Shown here in pieces: positions 1-11,564 of a stretch of 64,000 bases of DNA. The notes below the pieces were generated by a model. The model did not search any database. It worked only from the letters and a program-made list of their open reading frames with translations, and had not been told where the DNA came from. Source of the stretch: Microglena sp. YARC (taxonomy: Eukaryota > Chlorophyta > Chlorophyceae > Chlamydomonadales > Chlamydomonadaceae). Numbering within the stretch: position 1 is the stretch's first letter; each line of letters begins with the position of its first letter. The stretch spans positions 17,992,213 to 18,056,212 of the forward strand of contig CM039462.1 of NCBI GenBank assembly GCA_022414725.1, read 5' to 3'. The position numbers and the translations under genes are program-made.

Positions 1-1665
1 TTATTATTCGATTGTGACCCACCACCGACATCCGGCACACTTATTCACAAAGATGGTGAGAAGCCGCAGCAGGGCAAAAGGGGCCCTGAGTTGTATGGTG
101 GCTGAGAGGCATCCCGTGCCAGGAACACACCTGCTCATTGGCATAGCTCAAGGCAATTTGCTTTCGGAGCAAGACAAAAATTCACTTTAATTGAATACTC
201 TATGGGAGCTCTCGCAACATGGACATGCTGGAGTAATGCTCGCAATGCTACCAGGGGTTTGTTCCAAGCTATAGCTGGAAGGACTGAGAGCAGCAGTGAA
301 ACTGATACACAACTGATGCGCTGGTCCTGCTTTGATGGCAAGCCTCTGCCGGGTATATACTGGTCGCTGTGGACAGTGCGCGCTCATTGTAGAGGGATCC
401 TATGGGCAATCAACGCATGGTTAGTGGTACTCAAGCGTGGCTTGTGGCGACCTGAATCAAGGAGCTCACAGTGGGAACAGAGAAGCTGGTGATCTACTTC
501 CCCGCATCGAGAGAGAATGAGGAGCAAGTGGTTTGTGGTTACCAATGTTTAATTCGTCAACGAACACGCCACACGGCCTTTGGATCGTCCCCCATGAGAC
601 CACTCTTCACCATCAGCGGCCCTGCCCAAATCAGCACCTACTTTAATGTGGGCGACCGATCATGGTGTCATGCAGCACCACCGGCGAATGTTGAAGCTGG
701 CGCGCGAGCTGCGTCTGTCGTAGTTTAGCATCCATCGGAGCCGTTCGAATTGGAGCGTACCCGAACGTTAGGCTGGAATGGAACTCTGACAACGGCTTTT
801 GATGTGACTGCGCCTCGAGCTGTGGATGACTTGCCCGCAGACACCCACAGATAGCCTCCCTTGAAAAGAGGAGGCGTTCGAAATGCTCAAGCGTGTCAAA
901 AACCAAAACCCAAACTGCGGCTGACAATGCGGATGGGTGCCAGCGATCGGAAACGTAAAAAGCTGCATATATTCCGCAAGCTCGATGCCATTTGACGAGG
1001 CCGAGAGTTGAGCGCTTGCTCCGACCGTGTCAGTGGAAAGCATGTGTGTGTGGCTCTGTCGCGGACCAGCTTGAAGCTGGGATCAAGAAAAAATGCGTTG
1101 GCAATCTCTGGGAAAACCAGATAAGGCTATCCTAATCGATAGCAGCCGCTTGCCGTAGAGGATCCGTGCCTCAGCTTTTTGGCACCTTGTGGTACAAGCA
1201 CTGGTCTGATCGGCTGTGACAGACCTCCGCCTTGCACCATCACAGGCATCCAGGTTGGGAAATCAGAGTTGGCACGACAGTCTATGCTTGCAAAGCCTTC
1301 AAGGTGGCGTGCGTCACGGATGGATGGCCTATAAAGGCATCTCTCTTCTGGCCTGATTTCGCACATTACTTCATCACGCTGGGGGACTACAGTGATTTAG
1401 GACAATGATGATCAACACACCATGTCCCTTCGTACTCTCGTTGCAACTCAGCTTCTTTTTAGAGGCAAACGCAGGAACGGGGGAACCGGGCCGTACTAAA
1501 GTCGCCAAGATTTCTGCTCATACTGGCAATTGAAAGGGCTCCCAAGCTTGCTTTCAGGTGTACAGCGGTGCAGCGGAGCTGTACTGCTCTCAGGGAGCAT
1601 GCACAAGAACGTCGCCACTAGGAAGATCCAAAAAAGGATGCCCAAGTAGCTCTGCGGGGATAACG
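1..1665 (+). pseudogene. Decayed inverted copy of the SET-MYND gene
   Basis: Plus-strand reading fragments match, in order, the SET and MYND parts of the minus-strand gene at 5752-8369: the DGKPLPG segment near 330-355, the region of the SET NHSC motif near 600-650, the GEEL-like segment near 700 and the C-terminal Cys/His (MYND) region near 1550-1660. The frame changes every few tens of bases and no long ORF survives. Differences from the other copy are mostly one-base insertions and deletions, often in short homopolymers, with some substitutions. The 5' part lies left of the window. It is either a dead duplicate or a poorly corrected stretch of assembly. Confidence 0.75.
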
Positions 1666-2830
1666 CCTGTTTTGCGCGGGTTTAGCGCAATGGATTGATT
1701 GCGATGCGTATCTGTATTTTGCGTGTAACGCAGGTTGGATATCGCTCGCCAGGCAACAACGCTAGAGCACGCACTCCAAAGGGCAGCTGCAGAGATTGGA
1801 GGGACGGGTCGAGGGGACCACCCCCCCCCCCCCCCCCCCCCCCCACAGTAATGGAGATGCTTGGCCAAGAACCGTATTGTTGCATTGGTCATATCCGCTC
1901 AATCTATGATCAAGTCTGGATTGGTAGTTGTTTTAGAATTAGAATGTATTGATGCTCGCTCTCAATCTGACAACGTAGATAGTGAAACAAACCTATCCTT
2001 GCCACCTAAGTAGGACATAACTGTAAATTGCCGCCAAAGCTACAAACGTCATAAATTATAGATACATAGTAACGCCTTGTTTAACGAGGCGTGAGGTTGA
2101 GGGGGCCAGCCTGTTTGCTTTCACTGGGGCCAACCACAAATAGGGGGGGGGGGGGCATCACCCCCACTGGGGGAGTTTTGGCCTGTTCTATAGCTTCTGC
2201 ACGCGAATATGGACTTGAAGCGAGCAGCTCTTTTTCCTAACATAAATGCGTGTACGCACGCCACGATTATTAATGTGTATTAGCGAAATGGTCCATCGTT
2301 TTTCTCAGGTTCTGGGTTATGTCTCGAGCTCGCGAGACTTTGGCCTGAGCATTGTTCATGAAACGATTATTAAATGTTCCCTTTTGACCCAAACGCTGGC
2401 TGCAGCATTGTGTTGGCTCAGGCATCACGCATCCCAAATTCCCAATGGAAGCGCATGCCGTGGCTGGACTGAACACATGGGTGATGCGCTGGACAGATAC
2501 CAGCCAGCTCATCCTGCTTGTTCCGCCTGCATTCCTTGATTTCCTTGATGGCTTTGCTTTTTGATCGAGCCCTATTTAGAATGGCTTAGAGATTCTTCGC
2601 CTTTCCACTGAGCCACGAGCCCACGACCTAGAACTGCTTGAAGGCAGATGCCTGCATCCCGTTTGACAGCCCATTTGGATGCACCCTTAACCCTAGACAT
2701 GCAAGGCGTGCAGCGGGGGCTTTCCGTTGGCTTTCCAACCTGCTTCCTTGATTTCCCTTGATGGCTTAGCCAAGAAACGCTCGCTCTGACCATAGTCGAA
2801 GGTCTGTGGAGGAGGAGAGTAACATCTCTG
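1..2830. repeat. Left arm of large inverted duplication
   Basis: The reverse complement of about 4648-7190 aligns along this whole stretch, including non-coding landmarks: the poly-C run at 1818-1843 against the poly-G run at 5571-5602, the segment around 2071-2150 against 5290-5370, and the TGTCTCGAGCTCGCGAGAC stretch near 2320 against 5105-5125. The arm starts outside the window and ends near 2830. Confidence 0.85.
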
Positions 2831-2835
2831 CCATG

Positions 2836-4536
2836 CATTTCATCAAAGACCTGACGAGGAACTCGGCTTGAGGAAAAGCACCTCAACGTCGCTGCCGCAG
2901 TGCATTCGTCATGCGCCGCATTTTTTCCTTGACGAGAAAGTTAAGAGAATTGTCATGTAACCGTGCAAGCCCTCTGGGCGAATTTCTGGAATGTCTACTA
3001 TCGTTTTTCTTCCAGCAAAACCTGTAATCGTGCAAAATCATTCAAAACGATTATTAATGTCTTCATGTCCCCTTAGTGCAGACCCAGGAATCGGACCCAA
3101 CGATTATTAATGTTTCGTCCAAAAACCTTAGGAACATCACTGGGAAGGTGACAGTGGCATGGGTGTGAAGTTTGGCGCAGAGCTTGAGGGCGGCTACTTG
3201 GGAGATACCTATGCGGGTGTGGTTGGGAAGTACATTGATAGTTACTGGTCCTGTGGTAACCAATGTAACAATTGGGTGTATCACTTTATATCCCTGATCT
3301 TTCAGAGCCTGTGATAGGGTATTGTGCTGATTCCCTTTACCGCTTATTTTAACCAAGTGGTTGGTGTCAGCAGTAGCCGGCTTCAACTATGTGGATGGGA
3401 GGACATGAGGTGCGATTGGAGCATGTTTTTTTATCTGGCTCTGGCAGCCGTAAACCAGGGTTTTTCTTTTGAGCGATGTGTCGCTATTAGCGATGAAAAC
3501 CATCGCTTTCGAGATTGGCTAGTGATGAAAGCGGTTTGAGCGATGCACCTAGATCTGGCCAGCCCAGCAGACTCAGCCAGGGAATCCAGGGGCCTGGCCT
3601 GGGCAGTCACCTGCCTGGAACATTCCAAGTTCCAACCGCTACTACTAGAACCTAGAAACCCTGACACGACGTAAACAATAAGTTTATGGCACGCCGGATG
3701 CTCCAGCCAAGCATCGACATCCGAAAACACTACCCACATCTGGGGAGTGCCCTATAAATCAGGCTTGTTAGAATCCCTCACGTAGGCTATCCGATCACTT
3801 AGGCCACGTACCATGTGCAGCAGATGAGCAGAAATATATAATACCGTATAACATAATCATTGTAATCGCAAAACAAAATTATCACTGCAGCACGAAGTTA
3901 GGGCCCAAGTCGAACGAATGTGTGGGTTTCAGTTCATCAGTGCTTTGCATTAGCCCCTCTTCATTCAAGGATGGGCAAGTTCAGGCTTTAGGGTTCAGCC
4001 CTTTTTAACCCCTTCCCAAGGTTGGGCAAGTCCCTTTATCCCATGGACTGTTACAGAAAAGGTAGATTAAAAAAACAAACATTACTGGACTTAATTACTG
4101 TAACCACAAACAAATTGAATACAACGGGGGCCTGGAGTTCGTGCTATGCTGACAATTAGACTTCACATTTATTGATTTATAAATGTAGCAAGATGCTTCC
4201 ATCCCCTAAATGAGTCAGGGTTCATTAGCATTGTCGTATTAGAGCCATTGACGACTGAATCATGCTCGATTCCTAATTTTAAATCATCCTCTCCGCAAAT
4301 GACACTAAAAAAACGCATTTCATCCTGTACTGCTCTCCTACCTGCAACCACCATATCACACCGCATCTACAAATTATATTAGAAGGGGCCAGGCCCCGAC
4401 CCATAATTCAGATTCAATATTTAAGTTGCGCGCACGAAGACGTAATCTAGCAATGTATTTTATATCATCCTTATTATTGAACACGTTGGTATACGCGGAT
4501 TTAAAATCTATTTCGTCAAGAGGTCTCATCTAAGTT
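2836..4536. other. Spacer between the inverted arms
   Basis: AT-rich, mostly without gene signal. It contains copies of the short motif cgattattaatg near 3050 and 3100 and, at about 3890-4050, a copy of a dispersed repeat also seen near 39475-39560, 51415-51490 and 52138-52280 (cacgaact...cagttcatca...gggcaagt). One minus-strand reading frame at 3063-3386 is listed separately. Confidence 0.5.
3063..3386 (-). CDS. Short ORF, possibly a retroelement remnant
   Basis: A 107-residue open frame with a fairly ordinary amino-acid composition (QALKDQGYKV, then HPIVTLVTTG, then LKLCAKLHTHA). The arrangement of a GYKV-type strand, a hydrophobic strand with TG, then a helix ending in LHxHA recalls tail regions of algal retroelement proteins, but I cannot name the family. 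The start is uncertain and there is no other coding sequence around it. It lies in the spacer between two inverted arms. It may be a fragment left by a mobile element or chance. Confidence 0.3.
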   Translation of the reverse strand: MKPATADTNHLVKISGKGNQHNTLSQALKDQGYKVIHPIVTLVTTGPVTINVLPNHTRIGISQVAALKLCAKLHTHATVTFPVMFLRFLDETLIIVGSDSWVCTKGT

Positions 4537-4647
4537 GCAGAGGTAATAGCTTTATACTATTTCTTTGCTGGTCATTTAACCTTCTGGGATTTGACTCAGA
4601 AATTTAAATGACCAGCAAAGAAATAGTATTAAAGCTATTACCTCTGC
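4537..4647. repeat. Near-perfect hairpin, 42/43-bp arms
   Basis: Arms 4537-4578 and 4605-4647 are reverse complements apart from one inserted A; the loop is 26 nt. The hairpin abuts the start of the right arm of the large inverted duplication, so it sits at the junction between spacer and arm. Confidence 0.9.
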
Positions 4648-5569
4648 TCCTCCACAGACCTTCGACTATGGTCAGAGCGATCTTGGCTAAGCCATCAAGG
4701 AAATCAAGGAAGCAGGTGGAAAGCCAACGGAAAGCCCCCGCTGCACGCCTTGCAGGAGTCTAGGGTTAAGGGTGCATCCAAATGGCTGTCAAACGGGATG
4801 CAGGCATCTGCCTTCAAGCAGTTCTAGGTCGTGGGCCTCGTGGCTCAGTGGAAAGGCGAAGAAATCTCTAAGCCATTCTAAATAGCTCGATCAAAAGCAA
4901 AGCCATCAAGGAAATCAAGGAAGCAGGCGGAAAGCAGGATGAGCTGGCTGGTATCTGTCCAGCGCGTCACCCAGTGTTCAGTCCAAGGCATGCTTCCATG
5001 GGGAATTTGGGATGCGTGATGCCTGAGCCAACACAATGCTGCAGCCAGCGTTTGGGTCAAAAGGGAAATTTATAATCGTTCATGAACAATGCTCAGGCCA
5101 AAGTCTCGCGAGCTCGAGACATAACCCAGACCTGAGAAAACGATGGACCATTTCGCTAATACACATTAATAATCGTGCGTACACCATTTTGTTAGGAAAA
5201 AGGCTGCTCCTTCCAGTCCATTGTCGCGTGCAGAAGACACATAGAACAGGCCCAAAAACCTCCCCCAGGGGGATGATAGTCCCCCCCCCCTATTGGTGGT
5301 TGGCCCCAGTGAAAAGCAAACAGGCTGGCCCCTCAACCTCACGCCTCGTAACAAGGCGTACTATGTATTTATATATTTATGACTTTGTAGCTTTGGCGCA
5401 ATTTAAATATGTCGCTACTATGGGTGGCAAGGATAGGTTTGTTCACTATCCATACGTGTCAATTAGACAGCATCAATACATCAATTCAAACAACTACCAT
5501 CCAGACTTGATCATAGATTCTGAGCATATGACCCAATGCAACAATACGGTTCTGGCCAAGCACTCATAC

Positions 5570-5603
<34 letters not shown>

Positions 5604-7190
5604 CCCCCTGAGCCTCCTCCAATCCTCAGCTGCCTGAGCTGCCTCTAGGTTGTGCACTGGCGAGCATATCCAACTGCTACACTCAAATACAAATACGCAT
5701 CGAATCAATCCATTCGCTAAACCCGCGCAAAAACAGGCGTTTCCCCGAGAGCTACTTGCACTCCTTTTTATGGATCTTCCAGTGGGACTTCTGATGCTCC
5801 CTGGAGCAGTACAGCTCCCTGCACCCTGTACACCGAAACAGCTTGGGAGCCCTTTCAATGCAGTATGAGCAGAAATCTGGCGACTTTAGTACGGCCCGGT
5901 TCCCCGTTCCTGCGTTTGCCTCTAAAAGAAGCTGGTTGCAACGAGAGTACGAAGGCATGGTGTGTTGATCATCATTTCCAAAATCACTGTAGTCGCCAGG
6001 TATGAGTAAGTGCAAATCAGGCAGAGAGAGAGGTAGGCCATGCCATCCAGGGACGCACGCCACCTTGAAGGCTGCAAGCATAGACTGTCGTGCCAAACTC
6101 TGATTTCCAAACTGGATGCCTGTGATGGCAAGGCGGAGGCTGTCACACACATAGACAGTGCTTGTACAAAGGTGCCAAAAGCTGAGGCACGGATGTTTAG
6201 CAAGCGCTGGTAGATAGGGATAGCCTTATCTGGTTTTCCAGAGATTGCCAACGCTTCTGCATCCAGCTCAAGCGTCCGCAAGAGCACACCACAAACTTCA
6301 CGCGTCGGAGAAGCGCTCCAAGGCCGCAAGGCATGAGCTTGGAAATTGGGCTTTTACTCTTCCGATCGCTGCACCCATCGCATTGTAGCCGACAGTTGTG
6401 TGACACGCTTGAGCATTGCGAACGCCTCTCTTTCAAGGGAGGCTATCTGGGGGTGGTCGCGGCAAGCATCACAGCGAGCGCAGTCACATTCAAAAGCCGT
6501 TGCCAGAGTTCCATCCAGCAAAGTTCGGGTACGCTCCTCGAACGGCTCCATGGGATCTAAATACGACAGACGCAGCTCCTCGCCAGCTTCAACATCCCGA
6601 GTGTGCTGATGAACATGACGTCGCCCACATTAAAGTAGGTGCTGTTGGGCAGGCAGCTGTGGTTGAAGAGGGATGGACGAATCAAAGGCCTGTGGCTGTC
6701 TTGACCGAATTAAACATGGACAACCACTTGCTCCTCATCTCCTCTCTTTCGGATGCGGGGAGTAGATCACCAGACTTCTTGTTCCACTGTAGCTCCTTGA
6801 TCAGTCGCCACAGGCCACCTGAGTAACCACTAAACCAGTTGTTGCATAGGATCCCTCTAATGAGCGGCACGTCCACAGCGCCAGTATACCCTGGCAGAGG
6901 CTTGCCATCAAAGGCAGGACCAGCGCTCAGTGTGTACAGTTCACTGCTGCTCTCAGGTCTGTCCAGTATAGCTTGGACAACCCGAGGTAGCATGCGAGCA
7001 TTACTCCCAGCATCCATGTGCGAGGCTCCCATAGAGGTATCAATAAAGTGAATGTTGTCTTGCTCGAAAGCAAATGCCTTGGCTGCCATGAGCAGTGTTC
7101 CTGCAGGGATTGCCTTCTCAGCCACCATACAACGGCCTTTTGCCCTGCTGCCCTCCACCATCTTGATAAGTGGCGATTCGTAGTCACAGT
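4648..7190. repeat. Right arm of large inverted duplication
   Basis: Matches 1-2830 in reverse complement. This copy keeps longer reading frames than the left arm. It includes the 3' half of the SET-MYND gene and about 1.1 kb of its downstream DNA, with a G run of about 32 at 5571-5602. Confidence 0.85.
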
Positions 7191-8369
7191 GGCGTTGGGA
7201 GACGCAACCGGGGGATGCATCACTCACACCACTCTCAGACTCTTTGAGCAGAGCATGCAAGTCATAGACTCCTTCTTGCTCAAGCACTGCACGCTCAATA
7301 TCAGCACGCAAGGTAGACACTTCGGTGGCAGCTCCAGTCTTGCCGCTTGTGGCCAGGCTATCAAGCAGAGGATCAGCTGCTGCCTCCCTTGCTTCCACAG
7401 GCCGCTGCAGCATCAATAATGCAAGAGCTCTGCAGTAGGCGCTCTTTCTCGTTTGTGGGATCCAATCTGAGCACCTCCTCAGACTCAGCAAGAGCAGCAG
7501 ACCAGCGACCTTGCTAACATGGCATTGCGCTCGATCGCACAAGAAGTGAGCTCGGGCTGGGTCTTCTGGAGGTGCAGTTCGCAGGGCTTTGTTGTAGAAA
7601 CTGATGGCCTCGAGGAAGCGGCCACTAGAAAATGCCAGCTTGCCTTGCTCGCTAAGCTCTGCTGCAGCAGGAGCCGACACCTGGATCACCTCCTGCTCCT
7701 CCGTCCACTCGAAGTCAGAGTGGACTGTGCACTGCTTGTAGCGACGCTCAGAAAGCAGGTGGACAGCTTGTGGATTGTCACATCGCATACACACCCAATT
7801 TCTCTGGTCATCACGAGGGAAGCGCAGGTACGGATGTACCAAAGCAATGCGGGAGCCGACGGGTAGCATCACCCCTGGTAGCACCTCCGGTGGCACATAA
7901 TTGTATAGATTGCAGACACATATTGTTCCCCTCAGTGTCTCGAACAATCATAGAGGTGGCAACAGTTCGATACGCTTCCTCCACGATGGTCAAGAACATG
8001 ACCCGACCGATTTGGATCATATTCACTTTCTGGAGAGCCTCAGAAAGCACGATAGGCTCCAAACCAGACAGTCCCTGGGGAGCGACCCCGTGTGTCACAG
8101 GTGCCAGCAGAATACTCCTCACTGGTGAGCCCTGCTGATGAACCGTATTCTCAGTGTCCCGGGCTCCGGGCCACTAAAGCACGATGCTGCAGCACCATTC
8201 CCATCCTATCTGGAAGAGTGGCATGCATCACAGGTAGGGGGCCTTGAGTCGCACGTCTCTTGGCCTCTTGGGCCATTCGCATGGTGTCTGCCATCAGGGA
8301 TGCCATCCCATCAGCTCTCTTCTTGTCTTTAACCATATCTGCTAGCATGCCTGCCATCCAGAGCTCCAC
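5752..8369 (-). CDS. TPR-SET-MYND protein (SMYD-like lysine methyltransferase), frame-broken
   Basis: Probable protein-lysine methyltransferase of the SMYD type with an added TPR region. In gene order: an N-terminal segment (about 8369-7950); a beta-rich segment with VGSRIALVHPYLRFP (near 7850); a TPR-like helical region (AELSEQGKLAFSSGRFLEAI and following, near 7680-7550); the start of a SET domain (KGRCMVAEKAIPAGTLL, near 7120); the SET core FNHSCLPNSTYFNVGD (near 6635); GEELRLSYLDP (near 6560); the post-SET cysteines FECDCARCDAC (near 6480); a second TPR-like stretch (AIPIYQRLL, near 6215); and a terminal MYND zinc finger with C-x2-C, C-x2-C, YC and H/C ligands ending at the TAG at 5752. 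The pieces lie in different frames: breaks near 7930, 6690, 6580 and 6150 overlap the homology, so they look like indels rather than introns. It may be a pseudogene or an assembly with residual errors. The start is uncertain (an ATG at 8357 or a GTG at 8369). Confidence 0.72.
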
Positions 8370-9194
8370 GTGTTGCTGGATCCTGGCTATGGCCTAGTTT
8401 TCTGTCCAGATGCCTTGGTGATAGAAGGGACTAGAAGCCCTAGACCTGCAAAAATGGGAAATTAGTAAATACAAAATTCGTTATTTTTGAAAAATGTTTC
8501 CTTCTACTCCTGCTTAAGTATTTCCCCCTACTAACTGGATAGACGAAAACTAAATGTTTGGGAATCCCTAACAAACGAGACAAAAGGAAATATGATTAGG
8601 CAGGTGTGTAAAACCACCATCCCAATGCAACCCCAGTCACCATCATCATTAATGTATAACCACGATTTCCACTTTCTCGCGTACAGGTGTAATCGAGGTA
8701 GCTTGCCCGCCCTGCTTGCCTGCAGGGATGACGAGGAATGCATTGGAGATCGATTCATGAATGCGTCATGCTTCCTGGCTGCATGATCAAGGGGATATCG
8801 TGACGTGATCAAAGGGGATATCCGGAACTCGTGTCTGGGATCGTCCAGAAATCCCAGTTTCAACTGCGTTCGTGAGTCCCAGCGCTACTTGGCACAATCG
8901 CTAGCCCTAGGCAAAAGAGCGCATACGATGTGGACAGGGTCCTTGTTGGGTATGCCCGCCAGATCTGCGTACTTCAATCTTGCTGGGGCAAGGCAAGGGC
9001 AAGGGTAGCTTCAATTTCTTACCTTCAGGAGTCAAGGGCGCAGGATGGCGAAGGTTGGGAAGCGCTTTGGAGGAGATGCAGTTGCGATGGAAACCCTTGG
9101 GCAAATGGGCAGGCACTCGCTCTCGTCGACTTTCATATTCCGTTTTGGTTACTAAGCAAGATTTCAGAACCCGTTTTTTTCACGGGTGGCAGGC
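8370..9194. other. No gene recognised
   Basis: Upstream flank of the SET-MYND gene. Unique-looking sequence with no convincing coding frame, repeat or promoter motif. Confidence 0.4.
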
Positions 9195-9284
9195 AACTCA
9201 TTAGCCGCTTGCAAGCCAAGGGTGATGTAAAGTGTGCGATTGCACACTTTGCTTTACGCTTGGCTTGAAGCGGCTGATGAGTTT
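9195..9284. repeat. Compact imperfect hairpin, about 42-bp arms
   Basis: The left arm from 9195 and the right arm ending at 9283 pair over about 42 positions with few mismatches (AGCCGCTTGCAAGCCAAG against CTTGGCTTGAAGCGGCT; AAAGTGTGC against GCACACTTT). The loop is only a few bases. It could be a MITE remnant or a miRNA-type hairpin. Confidence 0.85.
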
Positions 9285-9677
9285 GAGCTGGCATCAGAGT
9301 TGGCGTGGCCTCGACATAGTCGGTTGAGATTCAGTTAGTGGTCGACGGTTAGGTTAGCAGCCATAGCTGAATTCCTTTTACTCGACTCGACAGAATCTAT
9401 CAATTTCTGTTCGCGTTGTTCTGAACTACAATATTTATCAGTGGAGGGAGCTTCTAAACGCGCTGTCCCCTTCCATATTTCTGATGCGCTTGATTTAGGG
9501 AACATCTTTACCCGCCCCGCTTAACGGACGGATGGCAATCAGCGAATAATCTTTTCCCCTTATCGCGTAGAACATATTTCCGCCTCCCCCTCTCTTCCAC
9601 GCCCTTTATAGCTCCATCAAACATGTAGGTACTTGCCGTGGTAGGCTGTTACTTTCTCGCAAGCAGCAAAGATAGGC
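9285..9677. other. No gene recognised
   Basis: No repeat or coding signal that I can support. Confidence 0.4.
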
Positions 9678-10007
9678 TTGACTATTGTTTCTTCTAAAGG
9701 CGCGCATGTGGATGCCGCGCAATCTAGCGCAGATGTAAACTCCCCCAGATCCAAGATACAATGGCTGCAGCGCTCAACGTCAGTAGAGCGCAACAGTAGT
9801 AACAGGAAGGACAGCCAGGGCAGGACCCCACCCAAGGTCAGCGAATCCAGCATCAATAACGCCGCTGTCGCTGCTGCCGTCGCATTACAAGAGAAGGAAG
9901 TCTTCCCGAGATCCCTCCCATTCTTGGTCAACCCCGTCCATCCCAGTCTCAGACCCGTCCACTCCAGCTCCAGCCTCACCCCCCCGCAGAGACCGAAGGC
10001 TCAGTGA
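9678..10007 (+). CDS. Ser/Pro-rich ORF, uncertain
   Basis: An open frame of 109 residues rich in Ser, Asn and Pro. A different plus-strand frame continues as Pro-rich sequence to about 10127 (PSPAIGLFAKPAPEPLPV), so the two may be parts of one frameshifted or spliced low-complexity protein. No domain is recognisable. It lies 0.7 kb from a convergent minus-strand zinc-binding ORF, in a stretch bounded on one side by a repeat arm at 10369-10475. It may be mobile-element sequence. Confidence 0.25.
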   Translation: MTIVSSKGAHVDAAQSSADVNSPRSKIQWLQRSTSVERNSSNRKDSQGRTPPKVSESSINNAAVAAAVALQEKEVFPRSLPFLVNPVHPSLRPVHSSSSLTPPQRPKAQ

Positions 10008-10368
10008 CAGTGCCAGTTCCATCGCCAGCTATTGGACTGTTTGCCAAACCAGCACCAGAGCCACTTCCAGTATCTGTGCCAGCTATGGCCGCCTCAGGCC
10101 ACCCCATCAGCTGCAGCCCCATCCCCTAATTCCGCTTCGCCCCCCTCCCCCCATCCCCCCCCACCCAAGAACCCCTCTCCAGAGGGCCCTCCCCCATCCC
10201 CACCACGTCGGCCTCCGCCTCTGCCACCCCCAACTCTGCACGTGCACCACAAGGTTTGCTTGGGGGCAGGACGCCAAAATACCGAGGAATTGAACCTCAC
10301 CACCCCCTTCCAACTCTTCGCAAGTAGGGTCTATTCAGCAAGGGTACCGTGCATCACAAGGCATGTAA

Positions 10369-10475
10369 AGCACATAATTGAAATTGAAATTGTTACATCT
10401 GTGCAATACCGTTACTCACAGGACGTGAAGTTAAGGACACCATAGCGTAAGCCGGAGCTAGCTATAGTCACCGTA
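10369..10475. repeat. Inverted repeat arm, partner at 13806-13912
   Basis: About 105 bp including CACCATAGCGTAAGCCGGAG, found again in reverse complement at 13806-13912. The arms enclose 3.3 kb with a zinc-binding ORF and several MITEs. Confidence 0.85.
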
Positions 10476-10695
10476 GGGCCACCTCAGTAAAAAGAATCAC
10501 CACCGATGCCTGACCGGCAGGCAAAGCACATAACTCTTACAACTCAGCTTGCGTGTCTTGCGAACTAACGCCGCCCCCTAACCGCTTGACTTGGCCAAGA
10601 AAGTAAACCTGGGCAAGACACACAGGGATAAGTTTGGTTAACCTGAGATGCCTACTTATCTCATCAGAGACCTACCTCACACTGCCCCTTAAGGT

Positions 10696-11073
10696 CTATC
10701 TGCTTGGCTTCAACTGCTTGGCAATCTTCTCCATAAACGCTAACCCCTTGGTCTGTAGCTCCCACAGACCAGTTGGCGCCACCTCTCGACCATGCTTCCC
10801 CTTCCAGTGGGCAGCCATGCTGTACTTCCAGATGTACTTAGCACACGAGGGGCACTCAAGTGGGGTGTTGGTGCACTTTGCTCCATCCTTGGCCCAGGGG
10901 GCCTGGCTCCACCTCACGTCCTCGCTAAAGTAACCCGCTGCGCACGTCACATCTGGCTGGAACACCTTGCCCCTCCTTACCAGCTTGTATGTGCACCCCG
11001 TCCCTCCGCAGCAGCCGCACACATCAGACTCCATGCCTGACTGAATGATGTGTGCTCCCACGTGAGCACGCAT
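10696..11073 (-). CDS. Cys/His-rich zinc-binding protein fragment
   Basis: An open frame of 125 residues. It opens with MRAHVGAHI, followed by CGCCGGTGC, then two spaced single cysteines and finally CPSCAKYIWKYSMAAHWKGK with H and H downstream. This gives at least two plausible zinc sites (C-x2-C...C and C-x2-C...H-x4-H). Similar HVGxHI-CGxCG modules occur in proteins linked to mobile elements in algae and fungi; that link is from memory, not a search. The frame is clean and the composition ordinary, which argues for real coding sequence. It may be the 3' end of a larger transposon gene. It lies inside the 10369/13912 inverted repeat pair. Confidence 0.5.
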   Translation of the reverse strand: MRAHVGAHIIQSGMESDVCGCCGGTGCTYKLVRRGKVFQPDVTCAAGYFSEDVRWSQAPWAKDGAKCTNTPLECPSCAKYIWKYSMAAHWKGKHGREVAPTGLWELQTKGLAFMEKIAKQLKPSR

Positions 11074-11137
11074 CTGATTGGGAGCGACACGTGCGCTACA
11101 ACCTTCATGCGTTTCGATTCAATTCAGTTGCTGTCGG

Positions 11138-11385
11138 TTTGTGTGTGGGGGGTTGGGGTATACTTATTGCACGTGGTCCAAAGTGGTTCCAATGGACTGC
11201 CCTCACCAAGGCCTACTCAAGGGTGGTCTTATAATTGCATTTGGAATGGGCTGTGTGTGGGTTGGGTTGGGTTGAGGGGGGGGGGGGGGGTACTTTTTGC
11301 ACGAGGTCCAAAGTTGTGCCAATGAACTGCCCTTACCAAGGCATACTCATGAGTGGTCTCATAATTGCACTTGGAGTTCTGAGTA
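11138..11385. repeat. Tandem duplication, two units of about 130 bp
   Basis: The stretch with GTCCAAAGTGGTTCCAATG (about 11178) returns in diverged form as GTCCAAAGTTGTGCCAATG (about 11308), each followed by a TGGTCT(T/C)ATAATTGCA segment. A G run of about 14 at 11276-11290 lies between them. Confidence 0.8.
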
Positions 11386-11417
11386 ATTAGTGAGCAAACA
11401 AACAAATGAGGGCTGAC

Positions 11418-11450
11418 CCCCCCCCTCCCCCCCCCCCCCCCCCCCCCCCC
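11418..11450. repeat. Poly-C tract
   Basis: A C run of about 32 bases with one interrupting T. The length is probably unreliable in the assembly. Confidence 0.9.
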
Positions 11451-11564
11451 TAAATAAGGTGCCCAGGAATCCCTGAAAAATGCTCAATAAATCGCAAATA
11501 ATTAAGTCATCCTATACTCGAAATAAATTAATCGGCTTGAATCAACTTTCGTGGAGGATGCTAC

